Below are positions 15,724-22,487 of a DNA stretch of 26,064 nucleotides, piece by piece. The number at the start of each line of letters is the position of its first letter. The first letter of the stretch is position 1. Position numbers and translations under genes: made by a program. Source of the stretch: Scatosoma sp045644545 (lineage in GTDB: Bacteria; Bacillota; Clostridia; Christensenellales; Borkfalkiaceae); contig JAZRHC010000030.1 in NCBI GenBank assembly GCA_045644545.1, positions 1 through 26,064 on the forward strand, given 5' to 3'. A model generated the notes under the pieces. The model searched no databases, was not told where the DNA came from, and saw only the letters and a list, made by a program, of their open reading frames with translations.

Positions 15724-16635
15724 TTATTTATTCTCAATAGGTAAGCAAATTTCTATATATCTTTCTTTTGCCCATTCGCCGTTAGGTCGCCAATGCATTT
15801 CGACTACTTCGGGAGCATTTGCAAAAACATAGTTCGACGTCGGCAACCACTCTGTTACAATTCTTTTCCGAATATCGGTATAATCTGGAATAGGGCGTTT
15901 TTTCTTCTCGGTTTCAAAAACTGCATACGTCTGTTTAGGAATAACAAGCGTTTCAAAACCCATTTTATCCATAAAATCAACACCTGTAACATTAGGATTA
16001 AAGAGTTCTTTTCTCGTCCATTCGTCCAATTTATACGCAACGTAAAAATCATAACCGTCGTCGTCGATATTTGTGATTACCATATAATCGGTAGAATAAT
16101 CACACGAAGCCCCGCTTAAAAGCCATTGTTTTGCACGTGTGGTCGCCATAAATGCAGATTCTTGTTTTACACGTTCGTCGCCGTAAGGTACGCCCATAAA
16201 TCGTTTTTTATAGCCCACTAAAATCATTTCGGGCTTTTCTTCAATTTTGTAGTTCATTTCAATTCCTCCAATTAAATCAATTCTAACGGAAAGTCGGGAA
16301 AAAGATTTTAAGGAACAGCCGTTTTTTACTTGCGACGGCATTATACCGTGAAATTTATAAAAGGCGCGAGAAAAACTTTCAGGCGTTTCATATCCGTATT
16401 TGAAAGCAACTTCAATAACTTTCATATTCTTGCTTAACAACTCGTTTCCTGCAAGCGTTAATCTTCTTCTACGGATATATTCTCCAAGCGTAAAACCGCA
16501 CATTATTCCGAATACTCTTTGAAAATGAAAACTTGACGAATACGCGCGCTTTGCCACTTCTTCATAGTCAATTTTTTCGGTAATATTTTCTTCGATATAA
16601 TCAATCGCTTTTTGTATTCCTTGAATCCAATCCAT
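15724..16635 (-). CDS. AraC-family regulator with GyrI-like effector domain
   Basis: A 303-residue transcription factor. Residues 1-105 form the AraC/XylS double helix-turn-helix: LDYEEVAKRAY-like first helix pair (about 22-45) and the conserved second signature IEVAFKYGYETPESFSRAFYKFHGIMPSQ split over residues 74-102. Residues about 125-303 match the GyrI-like small-molecule-binding domain seen in SoxS/Rob-related and BmrR-type multidrug regulators, including the typical YIEICLPIE strand at the end. The start has a GGAGG site 8 nt upstream. Such N-terminal-HTH proteins usually control efflux or detoxification genes, but no such gene is adjacent; the target is unknown. It is the last chromosomal gene before the tRNA-Ala attachment remnant. 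Confidence 0.9.
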   Translation of the reverse strand: MDWIQGIQKAIDYIEENITEKIDYEEVAKRAYSSSFHFQRVFGIMCGFTLGEYIRRRRLTLAGNELLSKNMKVIEVAFKYGYETPESFSRAFYKFHGIMPSQVKNGCSLKSFSRLSVRIDLIGGIEMNYKIEEKPEMILVGYKKRFMGVPYGDERVKQESAFMATTRAKQWLLSGASCDYSTDYMVITNIDDDGYDFYVAYKLDEWTRKELFNPNVTGVDFMDKMGFETLVIPKQTYAVFETEKKKRPIPDYTDIRKRIVTEWLPTSNYVFANAPEVVEMHWRPNGEWAKERYIEICLPIENK

Positions 16636-16924
16636 TTCTCAACCTCCGCGATTTTATTATAATCGAAAGCTATTATATAAATCTTGACATTTTTTGCGAT
16701 ATGGTATCAATTTTAAAATAAAATCAAATTAAACCGTTTTTTATAAAGAACTTGCTTTCTATTTTTTTCTTGGTTACTGTAAAAGAAACCCCACGCCCAT
16801 TTTCTATAATTTCACTTGCTAATCTTAAAAAATTCTTTTTTGATATGATATTTTATGGTATGCAATCAAGCCAAAAATTACACAACGGCAAGCCGCAATT
16901 ACATACCAAGCCTTCGACTTGGAT
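16636..16924. other. AT-rich intergenic stretch, no gene seen
   Basis: Between the AraC-type gene and the tRNA terminator no reading frame has a ribosome binding site or recognisable product. TATAAT-like boxes near 16660-16675 on the minus strand may belong to the regulator promoter, but none has a convincing -35 partner. Confidence 0.5.
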
Positions 16925-16960
16925 AAACAACCTAAGTTGAAGATTCAACTTAGGTTGTTT
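16925..16960 (-). terminator. Terminator of the original tRNA-Ala gene
   Basis: A perfect 17-bp inverted repeat (16925-16941 with 16944-16960) with a 2-nt loop begins directly after the CCA end of the tRNA fragment on the minus strand and ends in TTGTTTATC. Position and strength fit a tRNA terminator that stayed with the chromosome when an element inserted. Confidence 0.75.
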
Positions 16961-16961
16961 G

Positions 16962-17006
16962 TGGTGGAGCTAAGGGGAGTCGAACCCCTGACCTTTTGAA
17001 TGCCAT
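16962..17006 (-). other. tRNA-Ala(GGC) 3' fragment: attachment-site remnant
   Basis: Read on the minus strand, the segment gives an anticodon loop ATGGCAT (anticodon GGC), a variable loop AGGTC, a T arm AGGGG-TTCGACT-CCCCT, an acceptor half TAGCTCC, discriminator A and encoded CCA. These match clostridial tRNA-Ala, whose 5' end would be GGGGCTA. Upstream of the loop no matching anticodon stem, D arm or 5' acceptor exists: the expected stem pairs fail at three of five positions. This is the pattern left when a tyrosine-recombinase element integrates in the 3' half of a tRNA gene; the intact tRNA should lie at the other end of the element, to the right. Confidence 0.7.
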
Positions 17007-17023
17007 TCGGTCACCGCCACGCT

Positions 17024-17050
17024 AAAAGTCCTTGAAAATAAGGATTTTTA
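17024..17050 (+). terminator. Hairpin with T tract next to the attachment remnant
   Basis: A 10-bp stem with one G-T pair (17024-17033 with 17040-17049, AAAAGTCCTT/AAGGATTTTT) and a 6-nt loop ends in TTTTTA on the plus strand. It would shield the tRNA region from element transcription. Confidence 0.5.
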
Positions 17051-17092
17051 CATCATTTATGCCTAGTTTTAATAGTATCAACAGCCGATTTG

Positions 17093-17119
17093 TTGACCTT
17101 TTTGACCTAACTGTTGACC
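17093..17119 (+). repeat. Three TTGACC direct repeats, possible integrase arm sites
   Basis: TTGACC occurs at 17093-17098, 17102-17107 and 17114-17119, spaced 9 and 12 bp, about 90 bp inside the attachment remnant. Short spaced direct repeats at this distance are typical of arm-type binding sites of tyrosine integrases. No integrase gene is visible, so the assignment is inference. Confidence 0.4.
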
Positions 17120-17337
17120 TGATTATATTATATCAAATCCGCGCAAAAATGTCAAGAAATAACCGCCGCATGACAAGAAAACATTCAAAAAATATATAGA
17201 TTTTTAATTACTTTTTAACGACAGAAAAACATCTTAATAGCAATCTGAAAGAATCTTTGTTACAAGTTTTTATCATTTTGAAATAAAGATTTTTTATTTA
17301 CAAAAAAAGTTTTTATAAATTTTCCAAAAACTTTATA

Positions 17338-17357
17338 CTGTCATATTTAAATGACAG
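17338..17357. promoter_or_regulatory. Dyad operator candidate upstream of the plus-strand accessory genes
   Basis: CTGTCAT (17338-17344) and ATGACAG (17351-17357) form a perfect inverted repeat around a 6-bp AT centre. It overlaps the place expected for the -35 element of the promoter whose -10 is at 17377-17382, the usual position for a repressor site. The winged-helix protein at 18264 is a possible binder, but this is a guess. Confidence 0.5.
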
Positions 17358-17373
17358 GTTTGCCCTATATATG

Positions 17374-17382
17374 TGTTATAAT
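17374..17382 (+). promoter_or_regulatory. Extended -10 promoter of the accessory operon
   Basis: TGTTATAAT is a perfect extended -10 (TG at 17374-17375, TATAAT at 17377-17382). No good -35 box lies 16-18 bp upstream, which extended -10 promoters tolerate. Transcription would start near 17389, just before a leader hairpin formed by 17396-17423 (GGTT/AACC, GGG/CCC and the palindrome CGGTACCG). Confidence 0.65.
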
Positions 17383-17463
17383 ATGAGTGTAAAAAGGTTG
17401 AGGGAACGGTACCGCCCAAAACCAATTTACAATAAAAAATTCTAATTAAAAGGAAAAAGCCTT

Positions 17464-17826
17464 ATGAAAAAATTATTTATTAACAATGTAACCCAAACCA
17501 TCGAACTTTCCGAATCTTTTGCAAAAAAAGCTGGCAACTTCAACTCGCCCGAATACAATGACCTTAAAGAAGTAAAAACCACCCACCCCACCTATAAGGT
17601 AAAAGTTTTTAAAGCAACCCATACTAAAAAATCCACAGCAAAAGGCATCACGATTGAAATTATGCGTAAATACGTAGAGGCTCATAACTCGGATAATTTC
17701 TTAGATTTCTTTAATTCTCTTATTGAAGAAAAAACCTCCTACTTTGAAATCAAGTCAAAAGTTATTGAACACTATCCTCAATGCAAAAATTTCAAAAGCA
17801 AAGCAGATTGGATTTTGGCAGCATAA
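17464..17826 (+). CDS. Unknown small protein, paralogue A
   Basis: A 120-residue basic protein with no recognised family. The part from EYNDLKEVKTTHPTYKVKV (about 30-48) to its C-terminus KSKADWILAA aligns by eye with the next gene product: EYN, a P-T-Y block, a basic linker, G-I/L-T-x-E-x-M-x-x-Y-x-E-x-x-N, and a C-terminal EHYPQCKNF/ETFPEVKDW block. No membrane helix or signal peptide is visible, so it should be cytoplasmic. Its ATG has an AAAGGA site about 10 nt upstream, and it is the first gene after the promoter and dyad at 17338-17382. The next ribosome binding site overlaps its stop codon, so the two paralogues are co-translated. Confidence 0.75.
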   Translation: MKKLFINNVTQTIELSESFAKKAGNFNSPEYNDLKEVKTTHPTYKVKVFKATHTKKSTAKGITIEIMRKYVEAHNSDNFLDFFNSLIEEKTSYFEIKSKVIEHYPQCKNFKSKADWILAA

Positions 17827-17839
17827 GGAGGCAATCAAA

Positions 17840-18250
17840 ATGAGAAATGTTTTAAAAGTATTTCACGACGGTGGTGAACAAGGTCGTATTGTAATGGATA
17901 GAGAATTTTCGGTAAAATCTACGGTATATGGAACAAATGAATATAATATCTTGCAAGCCGCAAGAAGGGATTACCCCACCTATCACGTTGTTCGCAAAAC
18001 TATTAGAAGAAACCCCAAAAAGGAAGCGTTTAACGGCTTAACCTACGAATATATGGAACGTTATATGGAAAGATATAACGCAACTGCGGAAACGCGCCAA
18101 AAGTACCAAGAAATGCGTTTTATGGCAAACTGCCATTCCATCCGCTACCCCGTTATCAAAAAGTGGTTTTTGGAAACGTTCCCCGAAGTAAAAGATTGGG
18201 GTAAAATGAAAAATCAACTCGTAGCGGCAGACACCGCCGTGAACGCGTAA
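17840..18250 (+). CDS. Unknown small protein, paralogue B
   Basis: A 136-residue protein starting MRNVLKVFHDGGEQGRIVMD, 13 bp after paralogue A. I chose ATG 17840 because TAAGGAGG at 17824-17831 is ideally spaced; an upstream start at 17723 would lie inside paralogue A in another frame. It shares with A the blocks EYN..L, PTY, G-L-T-x-E-x-M-x-x-Y, and a C-terminal FPEVKDW followed by LVAA. Between them it has extra residues (about 80-110) rich in Met, Tyr and Arg. Two such proteins side by side imply tandem duplication with divergence, and possibly a hetero-oligomer. The function is unknown. Confidence 0.78.
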   Translation: MRNVLKVFHDGGEQGRIVMDREFSVKSTVYGTNEYNILQAARRDYPTYHVVRKTIRRNPKKEAFNGLTYEYMERYMERYNATAETRQKYQEMRFMANCHSIRYPVIKKWFLETFPEVKDWGKMKNQLVAADTAVNA

Positions 18251-18263
18251 AGGAGGTGATATT

Positions 18264-18632
18264 ATGTCAGTGCCTAATCAAAAAATCATTAGAGTTCATA
18301 AAGACAATTCCCAAAGACCGCCATTCATATCTTTAAATGTTGATACTATGAAGGAAACTTATAAATACTTGGGTAATGCTTATACATTTTATCTCTACCT
18401 TTGCTTATGCGCTAATGCAGATAATTATCAATTTGAGTTTTCCCCACAACAAATTGAACAGCAGTTTGGCTTACCGTACAATACTGTTCGAGATAATATT
18501 AAACGGTTAATTGATAAGGGGTTTCTTGTTCCAATCAAAGAAGGAAGTAATATATACGACTTTTACGGAGAATTATGTGCTTGCCAGCCTATTATCCCAC
18601 AAAAAAAGACTACTATTCCTTTTAAGTTTTAA
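18264..18632 (+). CDS. Winged-helix DNA-binding protein of the element
   Basis: A 122-residue protein with an excellent AAGGAGGTGAT site 3 bp after the previous stop. Residues about 25-50 (TYKYLGNAYTFYLYLCLCAN) resemble the first helices of plasmid and phage replication or helix-turn-helix proteins, and residues 55-90 (FSPQQIEQQFGLPYNTVRD, then NIKRLIDKGFLVPI) form a clear winged helix with the recognition helix at PYNTVRDNIKRLI and a following wing. It may be a transcription regulator of the operon or a replication-associated protein; a catalytic domain is lacking. It ends the operon begun at 17464. Confidence 0.72.
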   Translation: MSVPNQKIIRVHKDNSQRPPFISLNVDTMKETYKYLGNAYTFYLYLCLCANADNYQFEFSPQQIEQQFGLPYNTVRDNIKRLIDKGFLVPIKEGSNIYDFYGELCACQPIIPQKKTTIPFKF

Positions 18633-18834
18633 CAAGTACGCCGTTCGCAAAAAATGCGATACGAATAACATAAATCACTCTCTTTGAGGATATTTAAAAA
18701 TTACGGGGTTCGCAAAAAGATATGAGTTAGAAGATACAGAAATATATATATAAATACTAAAAAAATAGATAAGAAAAAAACTCTCTTCAATTATCCTTAA
18801 GTCAAAAACTTAATCAATTTAGGAAAATCCTATT

Positions 18835-18945
18835 ATGAAAAATTTAATATTATATAAATATAAGAATCAAAAGCAACCGATACTCTTTGGTTGCTTTTTT
18901 AATACAATTGATAAGGAGAAAAATTATGACAAGAGAGCAAATTGA
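18835..18945 (+). CDS. Possible leader peptide across a terminator
   Basis: A 36-codon frame (MKNLILYKYKNQKQPILFGC and further) begins at ATG 18835 with an AGGA site about 10 nt upstream. It runs through the terminator hairpin at 18869-18898 and ends 18 bp inside the next gene. A ribosome on this frame would disrupt the terminator, as in attenuators of clostridial resistance and regulatory genes. Whether it is translated is unknown. Confidence 0.3.
   Translation: MKNLILYKYKNQKQPILFGCFFNTIDKEKNYDKRAN
18869..18902 (+). terminator. Intrinsic terminator directly before a small gene (attenuator candidate)
   Basis: A perfect 10-bp stem (18869-18878 with 18889-18898, AAAAGCAACC/GGTTGCTTTT) ends in six T residues. 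Only about 24 bp separate it from the next start codon, too little for a separate promoter. The upstream 18633-18868 stretch is AT-rich and non-coding, with two GTTCGCAAAAA copies near 18643 and 18708. Confidence 0.8.
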
Positions 18946-19180
18946 ATATTTACACGAAACAGGAAAGATGCCTGATTACGTTTATTATCAAATAAACGGT
19001 ATGTCCCCCGAATACAATTTATGGATGCAAAAGAAAAAAATTCATGAAAAACTTAAAAAAAGACAAGAAAAACAAAGACAACAAGCGTTAGATAAAAAGC
19101 AAGAGCAAGAGATTGAAAAGGCAATTGATAAAGAAGTTCATTTACAACTTGATAAAATTTTTGAAAAGTTTTTAAAATAA
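18926..19180 (+). CDS. Small coiled-coil protein
   Basis: An 84-residue protein starting MTREQIEYLHETGKMPDYVY. The first 35 residues form a short globular part (PDYVYYQINGMSPEYNLWMQ); the rest is an uninterrupted, highly charged helix rich in Lys, Gln and Glu, likely a coiled coil. The ATG at 18926 has an AAGGAG site 9 nt upstream; a longer frame from 18887 would begin inside the terminator and lacks a site. Short proteins with this MPDYVYYQ..GMS opening appear in Firmicutes mobile elements, but their function is not known to me. Expression may be controlled by the terminator in front of it. Confidence 0.7.
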   Translation: MTREQIEYLHETGKMPDYVYYQINGMSPEYNLWMQKKKIHEKLKKRQEKQRQQALDKKQEQEIEKAIDKEVHLQLDKIFEKFLK

Positions 19181-19189
19181 ACGTGTCGG

Positions 19190-19227
19190 AACGGGGCGAC
19201 AAGTCGCGCCGCCTCCCCGTTTATTTT
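19190..19227 (+). terminator. Terminator after the coiled-coil gene
   Basis: AACGGGG (19190-19196) pairs with CCCCGTT (19215-19221), with a small inner GCGACAAGTCGC hairpin in the loop, followed by TTATTTTAT. It lies 10 bp after the stop codon. Confidence 0.65.
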
Positions 19228-19365
19228 ATGCTATCGCAATAGACGAACAAAGCAATTGAAAACGGCTCGTTTTTTCAAATAAAACGTACTTTTCAAGATT
19301 CTATAGCCCACACCTGTTGAAAAAATAAGAAAAATTTTTATTTTTCCCGAAACAATCCCCCCTTG

Positions 19366-19430
19366 CCGCCGCCTACTTGCCAAAAGAAAAGATTTGTGAT
19401 ATACTATATCCATCAACGCAAAGGCGGCGG
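19366..19430. promoter_or_regulatory. Promoter and inverted-repeat arms of the WYL regulator gene
   Basis: TTGCCA (19377-19382) and TATACT (19400-19405) are 17 nt apart, and TG at 19397-19398 makes an extended -10. A 9-bp inverted repeat brackets the promoter: CCGCCGCCT at 19366-19374 and AGGCGGCGG at 19422-19430. The right arm covers the ribosome-binding region. This suits autoregulation by a DNA-bending or looping dimer. Confidence 0.65.
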
Positions 19431-19437
19431 ATACGTT

Positions 19438-20520
19438 ATGAAACAAAGCAATCAAAAGTTAAAATGCTTTTTAGTTTATCGGTATTTAATGGAAAACTCC
19501 GATGAAAATCATTGTCTTTCCCAAAGGGATATTGTAGATTATTTAGAAAATGATATGGGCGTAAAAGCGGAACGCCGCTCCATTTACAAAGATATTGACG
19601 AAATCAATAAAACCTTATACGCCTTGCGTGAAGAAATATCCATAGATAATGCCGAATATGAAATCGAAGAAAAAGAAAACGATAAATGGAAAACCATTGT
19701 TTACGACGGCAGCAAAAAAGGCTATTACGTTCGTAAGCGCGATTATAAATTAGACGACGTCAATGCAATCGTGGAATGTATTTACGCCGCAAGATTTATT
19801 ACGGAAGAACAAGCGGAAAAATACGTCGATATTGTTACGCGGAATCTTGTCAGCATCCATCAAGCCGACGAAATTCAACACGAAGCTTTGCTTTTGGATA
19901 GGGGAAAGGCGATTGATCCGCAAGTGTTTAAAAACGTGCAAACGATATATAAAGCTATGCGCGTAAAGTCAGGAAAGGAAAAACACGTTCCCGAAAAAAT
20001 TTCTTTCAAGTATATTTTTACAACCGCAAAAGGCAAGGCGGCAGAGCGTAGAAAAGGCGAAAGATACGTTGTGAGCCCCTTTAAGCTCATAATCAATGAC
20101 GGAAAGTATTATTTGCTATGCGTAGACGATAAAAGGAAGAATAAAACCTGCACTTTCCGCGTGGATAGAATGCGCGAAATCAAATTGATGGGTATTCCAA
20201 GGGATGGAGCGGAACTTTTCCAAGCGATTGACGAAAAAAAGTATCCTATGCAACACTTCGGGATGTACGGCGGAAAGACGGAACATGTAGAACTTCGCTT
20301 TGTCAATACTCTTTTAGATACTGTTATTGACAAATTCGGCAAGGATATTTATTATCAAGAGATAGATAAAAAATATTTTTCCGTGCAAGTGGAAGTGGCT
20401 GTTACCGAACAATTTTTCGGTTGGCTTTGTGGTTTAGGAAAGCGCGTGAAAATTATCTCGCCGCCGCCTGTTCAGGAAAAATTTGTAAAATTTTTAGATA
20501 ATATCAAAAGTGGCTACTAA
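19438..20520 (+). CDS. WYL-domain transcriptional regulator
   Basis: A 360-residue regulator. Residues 1-75 form a winged helix (CLSQRDIVDYLENDMGVKAE, then RRSIYKDIDEIN) of the kind paired with WYL domains. Residues about 188-250 form the WYL domain, with the YVVSPFKLIINDGKYYLLCV core (210-229) and the basic FRVDRM segment (240-245) that in other members binds nucleic acid or nucleotide ligands. Residues about 265-355 match the C-terminal WCX extension. I chose ATG 19438, preceded by AAGGCGGCGG; a longer frame from 19363 would start before the promoter. WYL regulators often control phage-defence or mobile-element genes. None stands beside it here, so it may regulate the element or a distant target. 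Confidence 0.88.
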   Translation: MKQSNQKLKCFLVYRYLMENSDENHCLSQRDIVDYLENDMGVKAERRSIYKDIDEINKTLYALREEISIDNAEYEIEEKENDKWKTIVYDGSKKGYYVRKRDYKLDDVNAIVECIYAARFITEEQAEKYVDIVTRNLVSIHQADEIQHEALLLDRGKAIDPQVFKNVQTIYKAMRVKSGKEKHVPEKISFKYIFTTAKGKAAERRKGERYVVSPFKLIINDGKYYLLCVDDKRKNKTCTFRVDRMREIKLMGIPRDGAELFQAIDEKKYPMQHFGMYGGKTEHVELRFVNTLLDTVIDKFGKDIYYQEIDKKYFSVQVEVAVTEQFFGWLCGLGKRVKIISPPPVQEKFVKFLDNIKSGY

Positions 20521-20524
20521 AATG

Positions 20525-20562
20525 AAAACGGTTTAATGGTTGATTCACTAAGCCGTTTTATT
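20525..20562 (+). terminator. Terminator after the WYL regulator gene
   Basis: An 11-bp stem with one G-T pair (20525-20535 with 20549-20559, AAAACGGTTTA/TAAGCCGTTTT) lies 4 bp after the stop codon. It marks the end of the AT-rich left part of the element. Confidence 0.7.
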
Positions 20563-20624
20563 GATAAAAAAAGAAAGGTGTGATTTTGTCTGCTATCCTT
20601 AGCGGAGAAATCGTGCTGGCGTAT

Positions 20625-20655
20625 AAGCGGAAGGCGTTTTGCCTTCCGCTTTTCG
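20625..20655 (+). terminator. Strong hairpin between convergent genes
   Basis: A perfect 11-bp stem (20625-20635 with 20641-20651, AAGCGGAAGGC/GCCTTCCGCTT) with a 5-nt loop is followed by TTTTCG on the plus strand. It lies 11 bp after the recombinase stop on the other strand; the minus-strand tail lacks a T run, so termination there is less certain. Confidence 0.65.
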
Positions 20656-20662
20656 CTTTGCT

Positions 20663-22363
20663 TTAGGCTATCTCTGCTTGTTCTGCTTCGAGAAGCTCCT
20701 CTCTGAAGTTCATCGTAATAAAATCCGTATCGGCGTGTGGTTGGAATGTGAAGTGGATTATAATCGGATTGCCTGCGGTACGGGAGTATTTCTCCGTTTT
20801 CTCAAAGACCTGAATCTTGCGGATAAATACTCGGAGCAGTTCAGGCGTGAGCTTCTCCATTTCAACATACGATTTGGCTTGTTCGATGAACTCTCGGATG
20901 CACACCTCTCGCATATCCATCTCATTCATTTTTTTGGTGATAGATGCAAGCTCCTGTTTCAGTTCCTTTTGTTCGGTTTCGTAGCCCACCGCCATGGCAT
21001 CGTAGCGTTCAACGGAAATTCTTCCGCACACCCTGTCCTCGTATAAGCAACGGATGATATTGTCGAGTTCCTTGACTCGGCTCTCAATCCGTTGTTTTTC
21101 TTTTTCTGCCGTTGCATAGAACTGCTTTGCCTCAGCTTCGCCGTTCTCGGTTGCCATCTCGTAAAACTCTTGCGGATTTGCTCTTGCGAATGCCGTCATC
21201 TGCCTGATCTTGTAAAGGATAATCTTATCGAGGACTTGCTCTCGGATATAGTGTGCCGTGCAATGCTGACCGCCCTTGGTCTGATACCCGCCGCATTGGA
21301 AGAAGTTGCTTTCGGGTTTGATTCCTTTTCCTCTGTGGAGGTACAGCTTCTGACCGCATTCACCGCAGAAGAGGTAACCTGCATACTTGTCCATCTCGCC
21401 TTGCTGATCGGGGCGTTTGCGACCTGCGAAGTGCCGTTGCACCGTGTCGAAGAGCTTTCTGCTGACGATAGCTTCGTGTGTATCGTGGAAGGTCAGCACC
21501 TTGTCGGGACTATTCTTCAACCGTTTTTTGAGCTTGTTGGATTTTGAGTAGGTTTGAAAGTTGACCGTATCACCGCAGTATACGGGATTGCCGAGGATAT
21601 CTCGGATGGTGGATTGCGCCCATAAATACGGCTCTGCCATATTCGGGTGCTTACCTTTCTTGCCTGTTTTCTTGAAGTGATACACCGCAGGGCTTAATAT
21701 CTGCTCTTGCTCAAACATAGCGGATATTTTTCTGATACCCATTCCGCTTGCGTAAAGCTCGAATAAGCGTTTGACGATAGGAGCTGCTTCGGGATCGATA
21801 ATCAGCGCAGGGGCTTCCTTTTGGTTGCCCTTGTATTCGGGATTCTTAAGGTAGCCATACGGGATGACCGTACTGATTCGCTCGCCGCGCTGACCTTTGG
21901 CTCTTTGCACCGCGCGGATTTTCTTACTCGTGTCGGCGGCATAGAAATCGTTGAAATAATTTCGTATGCCTGACATCTCGTTTACGCCGTTGGCACTGTC
22001 TACGCCATCGTTGATTGCGATAAATCTGACATCGTAGGACGGGAAGGTTATCTCCATAAGTCTGCCTGTTTCAAGGTGATCTCTGCCGAGACGGGATTGG
22101 TCTTTTACTATTACGATTCCAACCTTGCCGTCTTGGATATCCTTCATCATTTCCACATGGGCAGGTCTTGTGAAGTCAACGCCGCTATATCCGTCATCGA
22201 CATAGAACTTGCAGTTGCGGAAGCCGTGTTCATCTGCGTATTTTTGAAGTATGAGCTTTTGGTTGGTGATACTGTTGGATTCTCCTTGGAGCATATCCTC
22301 TTGGGAGAGTCGGCAATAAAGGACGGTTATTAAGTTGTTATTGAATTCGGTTGTTTTCATCAT
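20663..22363 (-). CDS. Large serine recombinase (element integrase)
   Basis: A 566-residue site-specific recombinase. Residues about 12-160 form the resolvase catalytic domain with nucleophile Ser20 in YCRLS, the DDGYSGVDFTRP block (56-67) and the SRLGRDHLE arginine block (89-97). A recombinase domain follows (about 185-300, with YGYLKNP and AQSTIRDILGNPVYCG), then a zinc ribbon with CGEC and a later Cys pair (about 340-375), a long coiled coil (about 410-500) and a C-terminal DUF4368-like end. This is the TnpX/Tn4451-type architecture that excises and integrates clostridial mobilizable elements without a tRNA target. The start has an AAAGGAG site. A small GAGCGA/TCGCTC hairpin lies just upstream at 22379-22394. 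It sits at the left end of its module, as expected for an element border near 20600-20660. Confidence 0.93.
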   Translation of the reverse strand: MMKTTEFNNNLITVLYCRLSQEDMLQGESNSITNQKLILQKYADEHGFRNCKFYVDDGYSGVDFTRPAHVEMMKDIQDGKVGIVIVKDQSRLGRDHLETGRLMEITFPSYDVRFIAINDGVDSANGVNEMSGIRNYFNDFYAADTSKKIRAVQRAKGQRGERISTVIPYGYLKNPEYKGNQKEAPALIIDPEAAPIVKRLFELYASGMGIRKISAMFEQEQILSPAVYHFKKTGKKGKHPNMAEPYLWAQSTIRDILGNPVYCGDTVNFQTYSKSNKLKKRLKNSPDKVLTFHDTHEAIVSRKLFDTVQRHFAGRKRPDQQGEMDKYAGYLFCGECGQKLYLHRGKGIKPESNFFQCGGYQTKGGQHCTAHYIREQVLDKIILYKIRQMTAFARANPQEFYEMATENGEAEAKQFYATAEKEKQRIESRVKELDNIIRCLYEDRVCGRISVERYDAMAVGYETEQKELKQELASITKKMNEMDMREVCIREFIEQAKSYVEMEKLTPELLRVFIRKIQVFEKTEKYSRTAGNPIIIHFTFQPHADTDFITMNFREELLEAEQAEIA

Positions 22364-22487
22364 TCTTATTCTCCTTTCGAGCGAGGTGTCGCTCTTGAAA
22401 ATTCAACCGAATAGGACTCAACCACAACATACCAAAAATTTTGCGGAAAGTCCAGCGGTTTTGCGAAATTTCTTTTAAAAACTTTTC

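Noticed and set aside
16752..16940. Plus-strand frame of 62 codons
   Set aside because: No ribosome binding site, AT-rich chance frame that runs into the tRNA terminator.
16962..17037. A complete tRNA gene or the 3' end of tmRNA
   Set aside because: No 5' acceptor, D arm or paired anticodon stem is found within tRNA length. The AGGTC variable loop and GGC anticodon loop fit tRNA-Ala better than the usual GGAC before the T arm of tmRNA.
17723..17839. Upstream extension of paralogue B
   Set aside because: It would overlap paralogue A in another frame, and the ideal AAGGAGG site points to ATG 17840.
20639..21547. Plus-strand frames opposite the serine recombinase
   Set aside because: Antisense shadows of a gene with clear catalytic motifs.
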